The position numbers and the translations under genes are program-made. A DNA stretch of 64,000 nucleotides. Source: Pelosinus sp. IPA-1. GTDB lineage: Bacteria > Bacillota > Negativicutes > DSM-13327. This document shows, piece by piece, positions 17,354-25,413 of this stretch. The stretch covers positions 248,001-312,000 of the forward strand of contig NZ_BSVC01000004.1 in NCBI RefSeq assembly GCF_030269905.1, written 5' to 3'. The notes below the pieces were generated by a model. That model ran no database searches and was not told the DNA's origin. It was given only the letters and a program-made list of their open reading frames with translations. The first letter of the stretch is position 1. Every line of letters begins with the position of its first letter.

Positions 17354-18745
17354 TTATTTTCTTTTTTGCTTAAATAATTTACATGAAGATAGAAAGCGGA
17401 GAGCATTCTTTTCGTTACCAGCAAAATGCATATGTAAATAAGAAGCTACTACGTTCTTGCTGGCATATCCGCCATTATATACTTCACCAGTACGTGTCTT
17501 TTTGAATTCAAAAGCCCAAGGAAAATCTTTTTGATTTTCGTCAATAATCATTTGTGAAAAATGAAACTCATGCCCTCGCAGAATATCACCATTATCACAC
17601 AAAATATTTTCTGTAAGAGCCGTTGCCTCAACATAGCCTACTGTTTGTAACTTAGATTGCATTGAACAGGTTGCTGGAATAGCTCCCACCATATCATATT
17701 TTTGCCCTTCAAAATCAACGATTTTTTTTGTCAAATACATAAAGCCACCACATTCAGCATATACTGGCATGCCTTCTTGGCAAGCTTGCTTTATAGATTG
17801 CCTCATACTTACATTAACGGCTAATTCATTAGCAAACATTTCTGGAAAACCACCGCCAAATAATAGGCCATCCACTTGCGGAAGCTCATTATCGCTTATA
17901 GGACTAAATGGTATAATTTCTGCCCCTAAAGATTTTAAGACATCAAGACTTTCGGGATAATAAAAAGAAAAAGCATCATCTTGCGCGACACCAATACGTA
18001 AATTTAGTGGAATTTTTTTAGAATTATTGGTTACTTCTTCTAAGCTACACAAACTAGGGGATGACTGTGCTATTTCAAGAAGTTTGTTAATATCTAACTG
18101 AGAAGAAATTTGTTCTCTTAATTCGCTAATCCTATCAGAAGCATTATGTTCAGTAACTGGTGTTAAACCTAAATGCCTTTCAGGCATATGTAGAGCATCA
18201 TTTCTATAAATACAGCCTAACACTGGAATACCAATTCGATCTAATGCATCACATATCATACTTTTATGAGTTTGGGATCCTAATCGATTGATTATAACAC
18301 CAACTAAATTGACTTCCTGATCATACATCTTATAACCTAATGCAATAGCAGCAGCACTTTCTCCTACTGATCTAGCATCAATAACAAGCACGACTGGTGT
18401 TTTGAGTATTTTGGCGATAGCTGCTGTACTGCTAATCCCAGTGCGCCCCCCATCATATAAGCCCATGACTCCCTCAATGATAACAATATCATTATCAGAA
18501 GCCGTTTTAGCAAAAATCGGAACTAGCTTGTCTGTAGGTACTAACCAGGTATCCAAGTTATGAGCAACCTTACCACTTGCTAATTGATGATAACCAGGGT
18601 CAATATAATCAGGACCGACTTTGTAGGATTGTATTGTAAGGCCCTTTTCTTTTAAAACGGCTAAGATTCCTGTAACAATAGTGGTTTTTCCCACACCGCT
18701 GTGAGTGCCAGCAATGACGATACGTGGAATATTAATTTGGGACAT
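17354..18745 (-). CDS. cbiA: Cobyrinate a,c-diamide synthase CbiA
   Basis: 463 residues. N-terminal ATPase with VIAGTHSGVGKTTIVTGIL, KVGPDYIDPGYHQLASG and IEGVMGLYDG; C-terminal glutamine amidotransferase-like domain with LLFGGGFPEMFANEL and the nucleophile in VYAECGGFMYLTK (about 330), ending with a conserved ASYLHMHFAGN. It amidates the a and c side chains of cobyrinate. The Shine-Dalgarno region is unusual: a run of nine G residues (9 C on the plus strand, 18751-18759) ends a few bases before the ATG. Confidence 0.96.
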   Translation of the reverse strand: MSQINIPRIVIAGTHSGVGKTTIVTGILAVLKEKGLTIQSYKVGPDYIDPGYHQLASGKVAHNLDTWLVPTDKLVPIFAKTASDNDIVIIEGVMGLYDGGRTGISSTAAIAKILKTPVVLVIDARSVGESAAAIALGYKMYDQEVNLVGVIINRLGSQTHKSMICDALDRIGIPVLGCIYRNDALHMPERHLGLTPVTEHNASDRISELREQISSQLDINKLLEIAQSSPSLCSLEEVTNNSKKIPLNLRIGVAQDDAFSFYYPESLDVLKSLGAEIIPFSPISDNELPQVDGLLFGGGFPEMFANELAVNVSMRQSIKQACQEGMPVYAECGGFMYLTKKIVDFEGQKYDMVGAIPATCSMQSKLQTVGYVEATALTENILCDNGDILRGHEFHFSQMIIDENQKDFPWAFEFKKTRTGEVYNGGYASKNVVASYLHMHFAGNEKNALRFLSSCKLFKQKRK

Positions 18746-18748
18746 AAT

Positions 18749-18760
18749 CTCCCCCCCCCT
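18749..18760 (-). promoter_or_regulatory. Homopolymeric G tract serving as the cbiA ribosome-binding site
   Basis: Immediately upstream of the cbiA ATG the minus strand reads A, nine G, then AGATT before ATG. No other Shine-Dalgarno candidate is near. A G tract of this length in a ribosome-binding site can change length by slippage and so alter spacing; whether it does so here is not shown. Confidence 0.5.
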
Positions 18761-18804
18761 ACTAGTACCTTCTTATAGTTTTGCAATTATTGGCACTTAA
18801 AAAA

Positions 18805-19431
18805 TTATCTTTTATGCATGTATAAAAGAGCATTTGTAATTGCGGCAGCAATTGGACTACCACCTTTATTTCCTCGGACTGTTATGTAAGGCACAGGGCA
18901 AGTTTCAGCTAATAAATCTTTTGATTCACTGGCACCAACGAAGCCAACAGGAACACCAATAATAAGTGCAGGTCGAATATTAGTATTTTTCATCATATTT
19001 AAGACTTCAAATAAAGCAGTAGGTGCATTACCGATGGCAATGATAGAGCCATGCAATCGTTCACCAAAAGTACGCATAGCTACCATAGACCTTGTGATTC
19101 CAAGTTCTTTGGCAGTAGACGCTACTGTTTCATCACCAATGAGGCAATTTACTGTTCCGCCATATTCTGCTAAACGACGTTTATTAATACCAGTACGAAC
19201 CATCTCTACATCACAAAAAATATCACATCCTGCTTCTAATGCTTTGCATCCTGCATTAATAGCTTCCGCATGGATTTCAATAACTTTTGAATACTCTGGG
19301 TCACCAGCTGCGTGGATAATGCGTGAAAATACCTTTATTTCTTCAGGTTTTAAATTCAAACTAGTTAAGTAAGGAGCAATGATTTCCATACTGCGCTCTT
19401 CAATAGCCATCGGCTCTGTTATATATTGCAT
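18805..19431 (-). CDS. cbiC: Precorrin-8X / cobalt-precorrin-8 methylmutase CbiC
   Basis: 208 residues, the usual size. The catalytic His is visible in VFSRIIHAAGDPEYS (His 40), followed by CDVEMVRTGINKRRL and the C-terminal GVPVGFVGASESKDLL and TVRGNKGGSPIAAAI segments, all family hallmarks. It moves the methyl group from C11 to C12 to form (cobalt-)hydrogenobyrinate. Start ATG overlaps the stop of cbiJ by 1 nt. A 59-nt gap separates it from cbiA. Confidence 0.96.
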   Translation of the reverse strand: MQYITEPMAIEERSMEIIAPYLTSLNLKPEEIKVFSRIIHAAGDPEYSKVIEIHAEAINAGCKALEAGCDIFCDVEMVRTGINKRRLAEYGGTVNCLIGDETVASTAKELGITRSMVAMRTFGERLHGSIIAIGNAPTALFEVLNMMKNTNIRPALIIGVPVGFVGASESKDLLAETCPVPYITVRGNKGGSPIAAAITNALLYMHKR

Positions 19432-20189
19432 TAGTAGACCTCCCTAATAAATTTGATAACTTCGGTAACATCATAAACTACGTTGTTATACTGAATGATA
19501 GGTCTATCAATTACGACCAAAGGCAAATGTAATTCCATTGCAGCTGTGATTTTAGTATCACTACCACCAATTTCTCCACTATTTTTAGTGACGATTACTT
19601 CTGCATGATATTCCTCAAATAGGGCCACATTAAGTTCGTGAGAGAAGGGACCTTGTATTGCTACTATATCTCGCGGCGTGAAACCCAATTCTAAGCATTC
19701 TGTTAAGACGCCTGGTTCCGGTAGCACACGGGCGATTAATCTATGTTTGTGCAAAAATGTTGAATTTTTAAATATTTTTAAATGACGACTACCGGTGGTA
19801 AGAAATATAGTTTTACCCAAAGATCCTGCCACTTGCGCTGCTTCTGCATAATCATGAACAATGTGTAAACCATCATAATTGGGCAATGCAGCACTTGGGC
19901 GTTCATACCTGACATAAGCTATCGTTGTAGCTTGGCATGCCTTCATAGCATTCTCAGAAACATTAACAGCATAAGGATGACTAGCATCTACAATCATAGT
20001 AATCTTGTTAGTGTGAATCAAAGTAGTAAATCCATTTGAATCAAGGGGACCAGTATGAACTGGCACCCCAAGGTCAATCAATTCTCGACCATAATCACTA
20101 AAAACAGAAGCCATCACTTCGTAATCATAGTTTATCAATAAGTTAACTAGATCTCGCCCATCTTTTGTTCCGGCAAGGACTAAAATCAT
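19431..20189 (-). CDS. cbiJ: Precorrin-6A / cobalt-precorrin-6A reductase CbiJ (CobK)
   Basis: 252 residues. N-terminal ILVLAGTKDGRDLVNLL, then IVDASHPYAVNVSENAMKAC and YVRYERPS, which are CobK/CbiJ family markers; a later TTGSRHLKIF and ITKNSGEIGGSDTK-like segment (VTKNSGEIGGSDTKITAA) completes the nucleotide-binding fold. It reduces the macrocycle with NAD(P)H. It overlaps cbiH by 4 nt and cbiC by 1 nt, consistent with one polycistronic unit. Confidence 0.93.
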   Translation of the reverse strand: MILVLAGTKDGRDLVNLLINYDYEVMASVFSDYGRELIDLGVPVHTGPLDSNGFTTLIHTNKITMIVDASHPYAVNVSENAMKACQATTIAYVRYERPSAALPNYDGLHIVHDYAEAAQVAGSLGKTIFLTTGSRHLKIFKNSTFLHKHRLIARVLPEPGVLTECLELGFTPRDIVAIQGPFSHELNVALFEEYHAEVIVTKNSGEIGGSDTKITAAMELHLPLVVIDRPIIQYNNVVYDVTEVIKFIREVY

Positions 20190-21010
20190 AATTTATAACC
20201 ACGTGGTGTAATCATACGGTTATCTTGTACGTAAGTTTGGCTATTTCCGATAATTACAAGAGAAAACATATCAATAAATTCCTTAGTAAATTCATTTAAA
20301 GTCGATATCGCCATATTCTCACCTTCACGAGTAGCGTGATGCACAATACCTACTGGTGTAGAGGTTTTCCGATGCTTCAATACAATTTCACGTACTTCTC
20401 TAATTTGGCTGGTACGACGTTTGCTCTTAGGATTATATAAAGCGATTACAAAATCAGCTTCTGCAGCCATTTCAACACGTTTTCTAATAACATCCCAAGG
20501 TGTTAATAGATCACTTAAACTAATTACAGCAAAATCATGCATTAATGGTGCTCCTAGAATAGCGGCTGAAGCGCCAACTGCACTAATTCCAGGTATAACA
20601 TTGACCTCTGGACGAATATCTGAATCATATTTCATTACTAACTCAAGTATAAGACCAGCCATACCATAAATTCCTGGATCTCCACTGGAAATTACTGCTA
20701 CATTCTTGCCAGCGAGTGCCTGATCTACAGCACTTTGGCAACGTTCAATTTCTTGCATCATACCTGTACCAATAATTTTTTTATTAGTTAGTAATTCAGA
20801 GACAAGCGTAACGTAAGTATTGTAACCAACAATTACATCGGCATTTTCTATGCTTTCTCTAGCTCTAGGACTCATATCAAGCAAACTGCCTGGCCCTATT
20901 CCAACGACTGCTATTTTACCTGGGCAATTGACACCGTTACATTCTTGTATTTTGTTTTGGGAAGAAGAAGCTTGTTCGTCTGCCCCGCTAATATTGCTGC
21001 TGCTGCACAT
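20186..21010 (-). CDS. cbiH: Precorrin-3B / cobalt-precorrin-3 C17-methyltransferase CbiH
   Basis: 274 residues. Tetrapyrrole methylase fold: KIAVVGIGPGSLLDMSPRA, VIVGYNTYV, SSGDPGIYGMAG, and the NPKSKRR segment typical of CbiH/CobJ. It methylates C17 and drives ring contraction. The catalytic domain begins about residue 32; the first 30 residues have no counterpart in the family and come from a stretch that overlaps the 3' end of cbiG in another frame by 100 nt. No better in-frame start was found; the ATG at 21008-21010 has AGGAG 10 nt before it, so I keep it with reserve. Confidence 0.93.
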   Translation of the reverse strand: MCSSSNISGADEQASSSQNKIQECNGVNCPGKIAVVGIGPGSLLDMSPRARESIENADVIVGYNTYVTLVSELLTNKKIIGTGMMQEIERCQSAVDQALAGKNVAVISSGDPGIYGMAGLILELVMKYDSDIRPEVNVIPGISAVGASAAILGAPLMHDFAVISLSDLLTPWDVIRKRVEMAAEADFVIALYNPKSKRRTSQIREVREIVLKHRKTSTPVGIVHHATREGENMAISTLNEFTKEFIDMFSLVIIGNSQTYVQDNRMITPRGYKL

Positions 21011-21972
21011 ACATTTCCCACTCCTATCTCTTTTTTAACGAAAGTTGATACCTCAAGTTGATTCTCTTCAATACATTTTTCTAATTGTTCGTTGACAAAA
21101 AATACACTGGGTACAGCAAATTGCTGTATTACAGATAATAAACCTGGTTCATTTTGTTTTATAACACTGCTGCCAATGATGGCAATACTATTTATACTAC
21201 GTCCAATTCGGCCACAAGCATCAGTGACTGCTGCTAAAATTTCTTCACTAGTTGTGTTTCGTCTACAACCGATACCAACGGCAAGTGTTGCTGGCCGCAA
21301 ATATAAGTGAGTGATACTTAGGGACAATACTTGATCTGAAATAATAACGGCAGCATCAAACTCATTACTACCTATGTTGGATAAATCTATTAATTCGATC
21401 CCTAACTTAGCGGCTTCTTGATAATAAAACTCCTGATGTGATATTGTTTTATCAATAAAAAATAGTACATTATCACCATTAACTATTGCTGCATTAATCG
21501 TTTTTAATTGTTTAAAAGGTTCTATTTTTAATTTAAGTTTTACTGCTAACATATCTGCTGCAGGTTTATTAGCAATATCAGTAGCAGTAGTTATAACTGG
21601 CTCGGCACCTACTAATCCACCAATTAATGTGGTTAGCTCATTTGCACCACCAATATGCCCTGATAATAAACTAATTGCATGTTTACCACTATCGTCCATA
21701 ACGACGATTGCTGGATCAACTCGTTTGTCAATAATATAAGGGGCAATAACCCTAACTACAATACCTGTCGCCATTATGAAAATAAACCCATCGTATTGAG
21801 AAAAAACGCTATGCATCAGGGTACTTAGCAAGTCATAGGTATTGTGGCGTAGTGGATTGCGTCCAACTTTAGCAAAAATATCTACGCTTTTTCCTAATTT
21901 ACTTAGTTTCTCTGCTAGATTATTACCGAGTAGTGCACCTTGATTCGTCACAGAGATAATTGCCAGTTTCAT
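20911..21972 (-). CDS. cbiG: Cobalt-precorrin 5A hydrolase CbiG
   Basis: 353 residues. The N-terminal region has IFIMATGIVVRVIAPYI and DKRVDPAIVVMDDSGKHAISLLSGH, then ANELTTLIG, the CbiG core. The C-terminal part has LAVGIGCRRNTTSEEIL and ends with a VGNVCAAAA segment and LLLPKTKYKNVTVSIAQ, typical of the CbiG C-terminal domain. The enzyme opens the ring delta-lactone and releases acetaldehyde (anaerobic route only). Its last 100 nt overlap cbiH in a different frame, and its ATG overlaps the stop of cbiF. Confidence 0.94.
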   Translation of the reverse strand: MKLAIISVTNQGALLGNNLAEKLSKLGKSVDIFAKVGRNPLRHNTYDLLSTLMHSVFSQYDGFIFIMATGIVVRVIAPYIIDKRVDPAIVVMDDSGKHAISLLSGHIGGANELTTLIGGLVGAEPVITTATDIANKPAADMLAVKLKLKIEPFKQLKTINAAIVNGDNVLFFIDKTISHQEFYYQEAAKLGIELIDLSNIGSNEFDAAVIISDQVLSLSITHLYLRPATLAVGIGCRRNTTSEEILAAVTDACGRIGRSINSIAIIGSSVIKQNEPGLLSVIQQFAVPSVFFVNEQLEKCIEENQLEVSTFVKKEIGVGNVCAAAAILAGQTNKLLLPKTKYKNVTVSIAQVK

Positions 21973-22724
21973 TTTGCATCCCGGTACATATGACCAAACT
22001 CAGGGGCATATAATCGTGATAATGCATATTGACTATCTAGGCAACGTCCAACAACAATCATTGCCGTACGGTCGATTTTCGCGTCAGTTATAATTTTTCC
22101 AATTGTAGATACTGTGCCTCTAAAGATTTTTTGATCCGGCCAAGAAGCTTTTTGTACAATAGCTACAGGTGTGTCTTGTTCATAACCACCGTCTATTAAT
22201 TCTTTCATTACATTATCAATCATATGAACACTTAAAAAGATACACATAGTCGCGTTGTGACTAGCCAGTAGAGCTAGTTTTTCTTTTTCAGGTACAGGTG
22301 TGCGGCCTTCTAATCGTGTAATGATTACCGTTTGCGAAACATCAGGTAATGTATATTCACGTTTTAATGCGGCAGCTGTTGCTAAGAAAGAACTAACACC
22401 CGGAATTACATCATATGTAATATTTTTTTTATCTAGGGCATCCATTTGTTCTTGGATCGCACCATAAATACTAGGGTCACCAGTATGTAATCGGACTGTC
22501 TTTTTGCCATGACTGGCAGCTTCCTCGATAACATCAATAACTTGATCTAAGGTCATAGAAGCACTGTTGTAAATTGATGCACCTTGTTTAGCTAGCGCCA
22601 ATAAGGCTGGATTGACAAGGGAACCAGCATAAATAATAACATCGGCTTCTCCTAATAAACGTTGACCCTTTACCGTAATTAACTCAGGATCTCCAGGACC
22701 TGCCCCTACAAATGAAACATGCAT
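21969..22724 (-). CDS. cbiF: Precorrin-4 / cobalt-precorrin-4 C11-methyltransferase CbiF
   Basis: 251 residues. Tetrapyrrole methylase with VSFVGAGPGDPELITVKG at the N-terminus, IIYAGSLVNP, RLHTGDPSIYGAIQEQMD and VIPGVSSFLATAAALKREYT, which match CbiF/CobM. It methylates C11. Start chosen at ATG 22722-22724, which has GGGAGG with 7-nt spacing; an upstream in-frame ATG at 22739 would add five residues and place the ribosome-binding site inside the gene. It is followed by cbiG with a 4-nt overlap and preceded by a 48-nt gap from cbiT. Confidence 0.95.
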   Translation of the reverse strand: MHVSFVGAGPGDPELITVKGQRLLGEADVIIYAGSLVNPALLALAKQGASIYNSASMTLDQVIDVIEEAASHGKKTVRLHTGDPSIYGAIQEQMDALDKKNITYDVIPGVSSFLATAAALKREYTLPDVSQTVIITRLEGRTPVPEKEKLALLASHNATMCIFLSVHMIDNVMKELIDGGYEQDTPVAIVQKASWPDQKIFRGTVSTIGKIITDAKIDRTAMIVVGRCLDSQYALSRLYAPEFGHMYRDAK

Positions 22725-22772
22725 TGAAAAACCTCCCAAATATTTGTTAGTGAAAATTCTAATATAATTAGC

Positions 22773-23354
22773 TTATATACCTTTAGTACATGTAATGATA
22801 TAGATTGGATTTAATGCTTGCAACATATTACTGCTTTTCACCTGTTTTATACGTGTTACTTGCATACCAAAAGCTTCTACCGTAAATTCAGGTTTAGCCT
22901 GCATACTATGTAAAGCATCATATAATGTTTCTATAGTAATAGCTGTGATAACTAATCTGCCATTTGGTTTAAGTAAACTATTACTTTGTGCTAGAATTTC
23001 TTGTAAGTGACCACCGCTTCCGCCAATAAAGATTACATCGGCAACGGGAAGCCCCTGCAATGCCTCCGGTGCGGAACCTGAGATGACTTCGATATTATCT
23101 GCGCCAAAATGTATTGCATTAGAACGAATTAGTTGAGCTCCTTCTGGATGCCGTTCAATCGCATATACTTTACCACTACTAGCTTGTAAGGCCGCCTCAA
23201 TTGAGAGAGAGCCAGTCCCGGCCCCAATGTCTATAATAGTGTCAGTAGGACAAATCTTCGCTTTAGTAAGAACTAAAATACGAACTTCTTGCTTCGTCAT
23301 CGGAATATCACCACGAATAAAGTCCTCATCCTTAATACCTGGAAAATAGCTCAT
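22773..23354 (-). CDS. cbiT: Cobalt-precorrin-6B C15-methyltransferase (decarboxylating) CbiT
   Basis: 193 residues. Class I SAM methyltransferase: IIDIGAGTGSLSIEAAL (motif I), FGADNIEVISG, and VIFIGGSGGHLQEIL; the leading GIKDEDFIRGDIPMTKQEVR is the CbiT signature. It methylates C15 and removes the C12 acetate carboxyl. Separate cbiE and cbiT genes replace the fused CobL of the aerobic pathway. ATG 23352-23354 overlaps the TGA of cbiE (ATGA); an upstream start 21 nt away is less likely. Confidence 0.95.
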   Translation of the reverse strand: MSYFPGIKDEDFIRGDIPMTKQEVRILVLTKAKICPTDTIIDIGAGTGSLSIEAALQASSGKVYAIERHPEGAQLIRSNAIHFGADNIEVISGSAPEALQGLPVADVIFIGGSGGHLQEILAQSNSLLKPNGRLVITAITIETLYDALHSMQAKPEFTVEAFGMQVTRIKQVKSSNMLQALNPIYIITCTKGI

Positions 23355-23977
23355 GCTTCCACCACCATTACACAATGAGTAAACCCATTTAGCATTTTTA
23401 CTTCATTTAGAGTTGATTGTTTAATTTCTTCATTCTCATAAGACAAATTAGCACACAACCATACTTTTGCATTTGACGGCCAGCCATGATCTATGAGTAC
23501 GCCCGCAATAAATTTTGGATCTTGTTCATAATCAGTGAGAATACCAAGTTTTTTGTTAGGTGCATATTTCAAATCATTGTCATTGGCCATACGACCATGC
23601 ATACTAATAAGAAGTGCGTCTTGCCATATAGCGGTTATACGGGCGAAAGCTAACTGCATAGAGCTTATTCCTGGGATAACGGTAATACATTCAGACGTAA
23701 ATTTAGTTTTAAGAGTAGCTAGGAAACTGTAAAAACCAGGATCACCTGAAACCATGACCACTACATCACTTTGCGAAAGGGATGTAGCGATGAACGTTAA
23801 AACGCCACTGATATCTCGATCGATAACTTTAACCGTTGCATGTTTAGGTGCAAATGTTATAAGAGCTCGCTGACTTCCAACTAGTACGTCTGCCTGGGCA
23901 ATTATGCGACTAGCCACTGGCAATATATAATCAGGTGATCCTGGTCCAATTCCTACTACTATTATTTTATGTTCCAT
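23351..23977 (-). CDS. cbiE: Cobalt-precorrin-7 C5-methyltransferase CbiE
   Basis: 208 residues. Tetrapyrrole methylase: IIVVGIGPGSPDYILPVA, VLVGSQRALI, VVMVSGDPGFYSFLA and VIPGISSMQLAFARI, followed by a SMHGR segment, all typical of CbiE. It adds a methyl group at C5. It starts inside the last 16 nt of cbiD and overlaps cbiT by 4 nt, so cbiD, cbiE and cbiT are tightly coupled. Confidence 0.95.
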   Translation of the reverse strand: MEHKIIVVGIGPGSPDYILPVASRIIAQADVLVGSQRALITFAPKHATVKVIDRDISGVLTFIATSLSQSDVVVMVSGDPGFYSFLATLKTKFTSECITVIPGISSMQLAFARITAIWQDALLISMHGRMANDNDLKYAPNKKLGILTDYEQDPKFIAGVLIDHGWPSNAKVWLCANLSYENEEIKQSTLNEVKMLNGFTHCVMVVEA

Positions 23978-25062
23978 CCTAGATTGCCTCCAATTTCTTG
24001 TGCGGTATCATCAGTTGCTAATATATCTCCTTTTAGAGTAATCATAGCGGTACCCACTCTTAGATCACCAAAGATATAACGCTCAGCACGTATGCTGGCT
24101 CTTTGGGCAATTACGCGGTACACCTCATGCAATTTGTATTTTGTAATAATTGGCATAGCAGCTTCCGTAGTATTACAGTCTAATACTTCTTGTATCGCGG
24201 ACTGCGGTGCGCCTAGGGAAGCCATATAGGCAGCCAGTGTTTCAAAACGAGCATCAGCCATACGATTATGAGTATGAAAAATTCCTGCAGCTACCTTGAC
24301 AATTTTCCCCAAATGGCCAAATAACAATACTTGCTCCATACCATAATGTACAGCACTTTCTAACATATGTCCGATAAAATTGCTAGTTTGTATTACTGCT
24401 TCTCTAGGAAGATGGTACCTATTAATGGCGATTTCTTGTCCCATTTTTCCAGGAGCAAAGACAATTTGATTATATCCTAATGCCTTTACCATAGAAATTT
24501 GTGGTGATAATGAATTTTTAAAGGCTTCTTCTGACATTGGTTCCACTATGCCGGTAGTACCAATAATGGATAAACCGCCTACAATACCTAATGTTGGATT
24601 TAAAGTTCGTTGTGCTAACCTTTCACCATCAGGTATTGAAATAGTAACAGTTACACCACAACCAGTAGGTAATACATCTTGTATTGCTTGCATGATCATT
24701 TTACGAGGTCCAGGGTTAATAGCGGGCTGACCAACAGCTACAGATAAGCCTGGTTTAGTAACAAGCCCCACTCCAACTCCAGCTTTTAGGATTATCTCAC
24801 TCGTTTTATTGACTTCTACTTCGGCAAAGATCCTTGTACCATTTGTAACATCAGGATCATCTCCTGCATCCTTAATGATACTTGCCTTTCCTCCATTATA
24901 TAAGGGCTGACATGTTGCAATTTTCACATGGATATTTTGTCCCTGTGGTGAGGTTACATGTACAGTAGTAGGCAATTGCCCAGACCATGCTAGTAATGCA
25001 GCTTTGGTTGCTGCAGCGGCACAAGTGCCAGTAGTAATTCCAGACTTCATTTTTTTTTGCAA
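23962..25062 (-). CDS. cbiD: Cobalt-precorrin-5B C1-methyltransferase CbiD
   Basis: 366 residues. The N-terminal KSGITTGTCAAAATKAALL is diagnostic, with DDPDVTNGTRIFAEV, GVGLVTKPGLSVAVGQPAINPGPR and the C-terminal LFGHLGKIVKVAAGIFHTHN. CbiD occurs only in the anaerobic pathway, so this organism makes B12 without oxygen. First gene of the cluster, directly after the riboswitch. The start is probably TTG (25060-25062), 8 nt after GGGGG in the terminator hairpin; an ATG four codons later (25048-25050) has no ribosome-binding site at a normal distance. Confidence 0.96.
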   Translation of the reverse strand: MQKKMKSGITTGTCAAAATKAALLAWSGQLPTTVHVTSPQGQNIHVKIATCQPLYNGGKASIIKDAGDDPDVTNGTRIFAEVEVNKTSEIILKAGVGVGLVTKPGLSVAVGQPAINPGPRKMIMQAIQDVLPTGCGVTVTISIPDGERLAQRTLNPTLGIVGGLSIIGTTGIVEPMSEEAFKNSLSPQISMVKALGYNQIVFAPGKMGQEIAINRYHLPREAVIQTSNFIGHMLESAVHYGMEQVLLFGHLGKIVKVAAGIFHTHNRMADARFETLAAYMASLGAPQSAIQEVLDCNTTEAAMPIITKYKLHEVYRVIAQRASIRAERYIFGDLRVGTAMITLKGDILATDDTAQEIGGNLGWNIK

Positions 25063-25089
25063 AATAAAAACCCCCTGAAGACAGGAGGT
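25061..25089 (-). terminator. Terminator arm of the cobalamin riboswitch expression platform
   Basis: As minus-strand RNA: an 8-bp stem (25082-25089 with 25070-25077, one G-U pair), a 4-nt loop, then UUUUUAUUUUG. The 3' arm also holds the G-rich ribosome-binding site of cbiD, so folding would block both elongation and ribosome access. It overlaps an alternative stem with 25111-25118 (CAGGTGGTA against TACCTCCTG, one mismatch), the likely antiterminator. Confidence 0.75.
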
Positions 25090-25110
25090 ACAATAAACCT
25101 AATTTATTCT

Positions 25111-25310
25111 ACCACCTGCCTATCCTCCGTAGGTCATAACGGTGTGTGTCAGAATAGGCAGGTCTCCTGACTCTGGTTCATTACATAGCTAAACCTTCCC
25201 GGATTATTTCCAGTGGTATATTCTTAGCTATGCTCCCCAATACAGTGGCGGGACCGCGCCGGCTTTGACCGGACTTCCCTTTTAAGCGTAAGCACCCATT
25301 CCCAATTTAT
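25111..25310 (-). promoter_or_regulatory. Cobalamin riboswitch upstream of cbiD
   Basis: Read on the minus strand from about 25310: GGGTGCTTACGC, AAGGGAAGTCCGG, then GGTCCCGCCACTGT containing the B12-box core GCCACTG (about 25240-25250), and the 3' part AGTCAGGAGACCTGCC (about 25157-25172). These are the conserved parts of an adenosylcobalamin riboswitch, in order. Downstream, ACCTGCCTAT at the aptamer 3' end (25154-25163) pairs perfectly with ATAGGCAGGT (25114-25123), which would free the terminator, so ligand binding should switch off the cluster. The aptamer call is firm; the switching model is inference from the mutually exclusive stems. Confidence 0.92.
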
Positions 25311-25413
25311 TAATTTTGTTATTGGTATATTTTTGTAGTATTCCACTACTACTGCTAATATTCCTGCTATTATTTATAAATTATAGATGATTTATTCAAT
25401 TATCCTGATTCAA

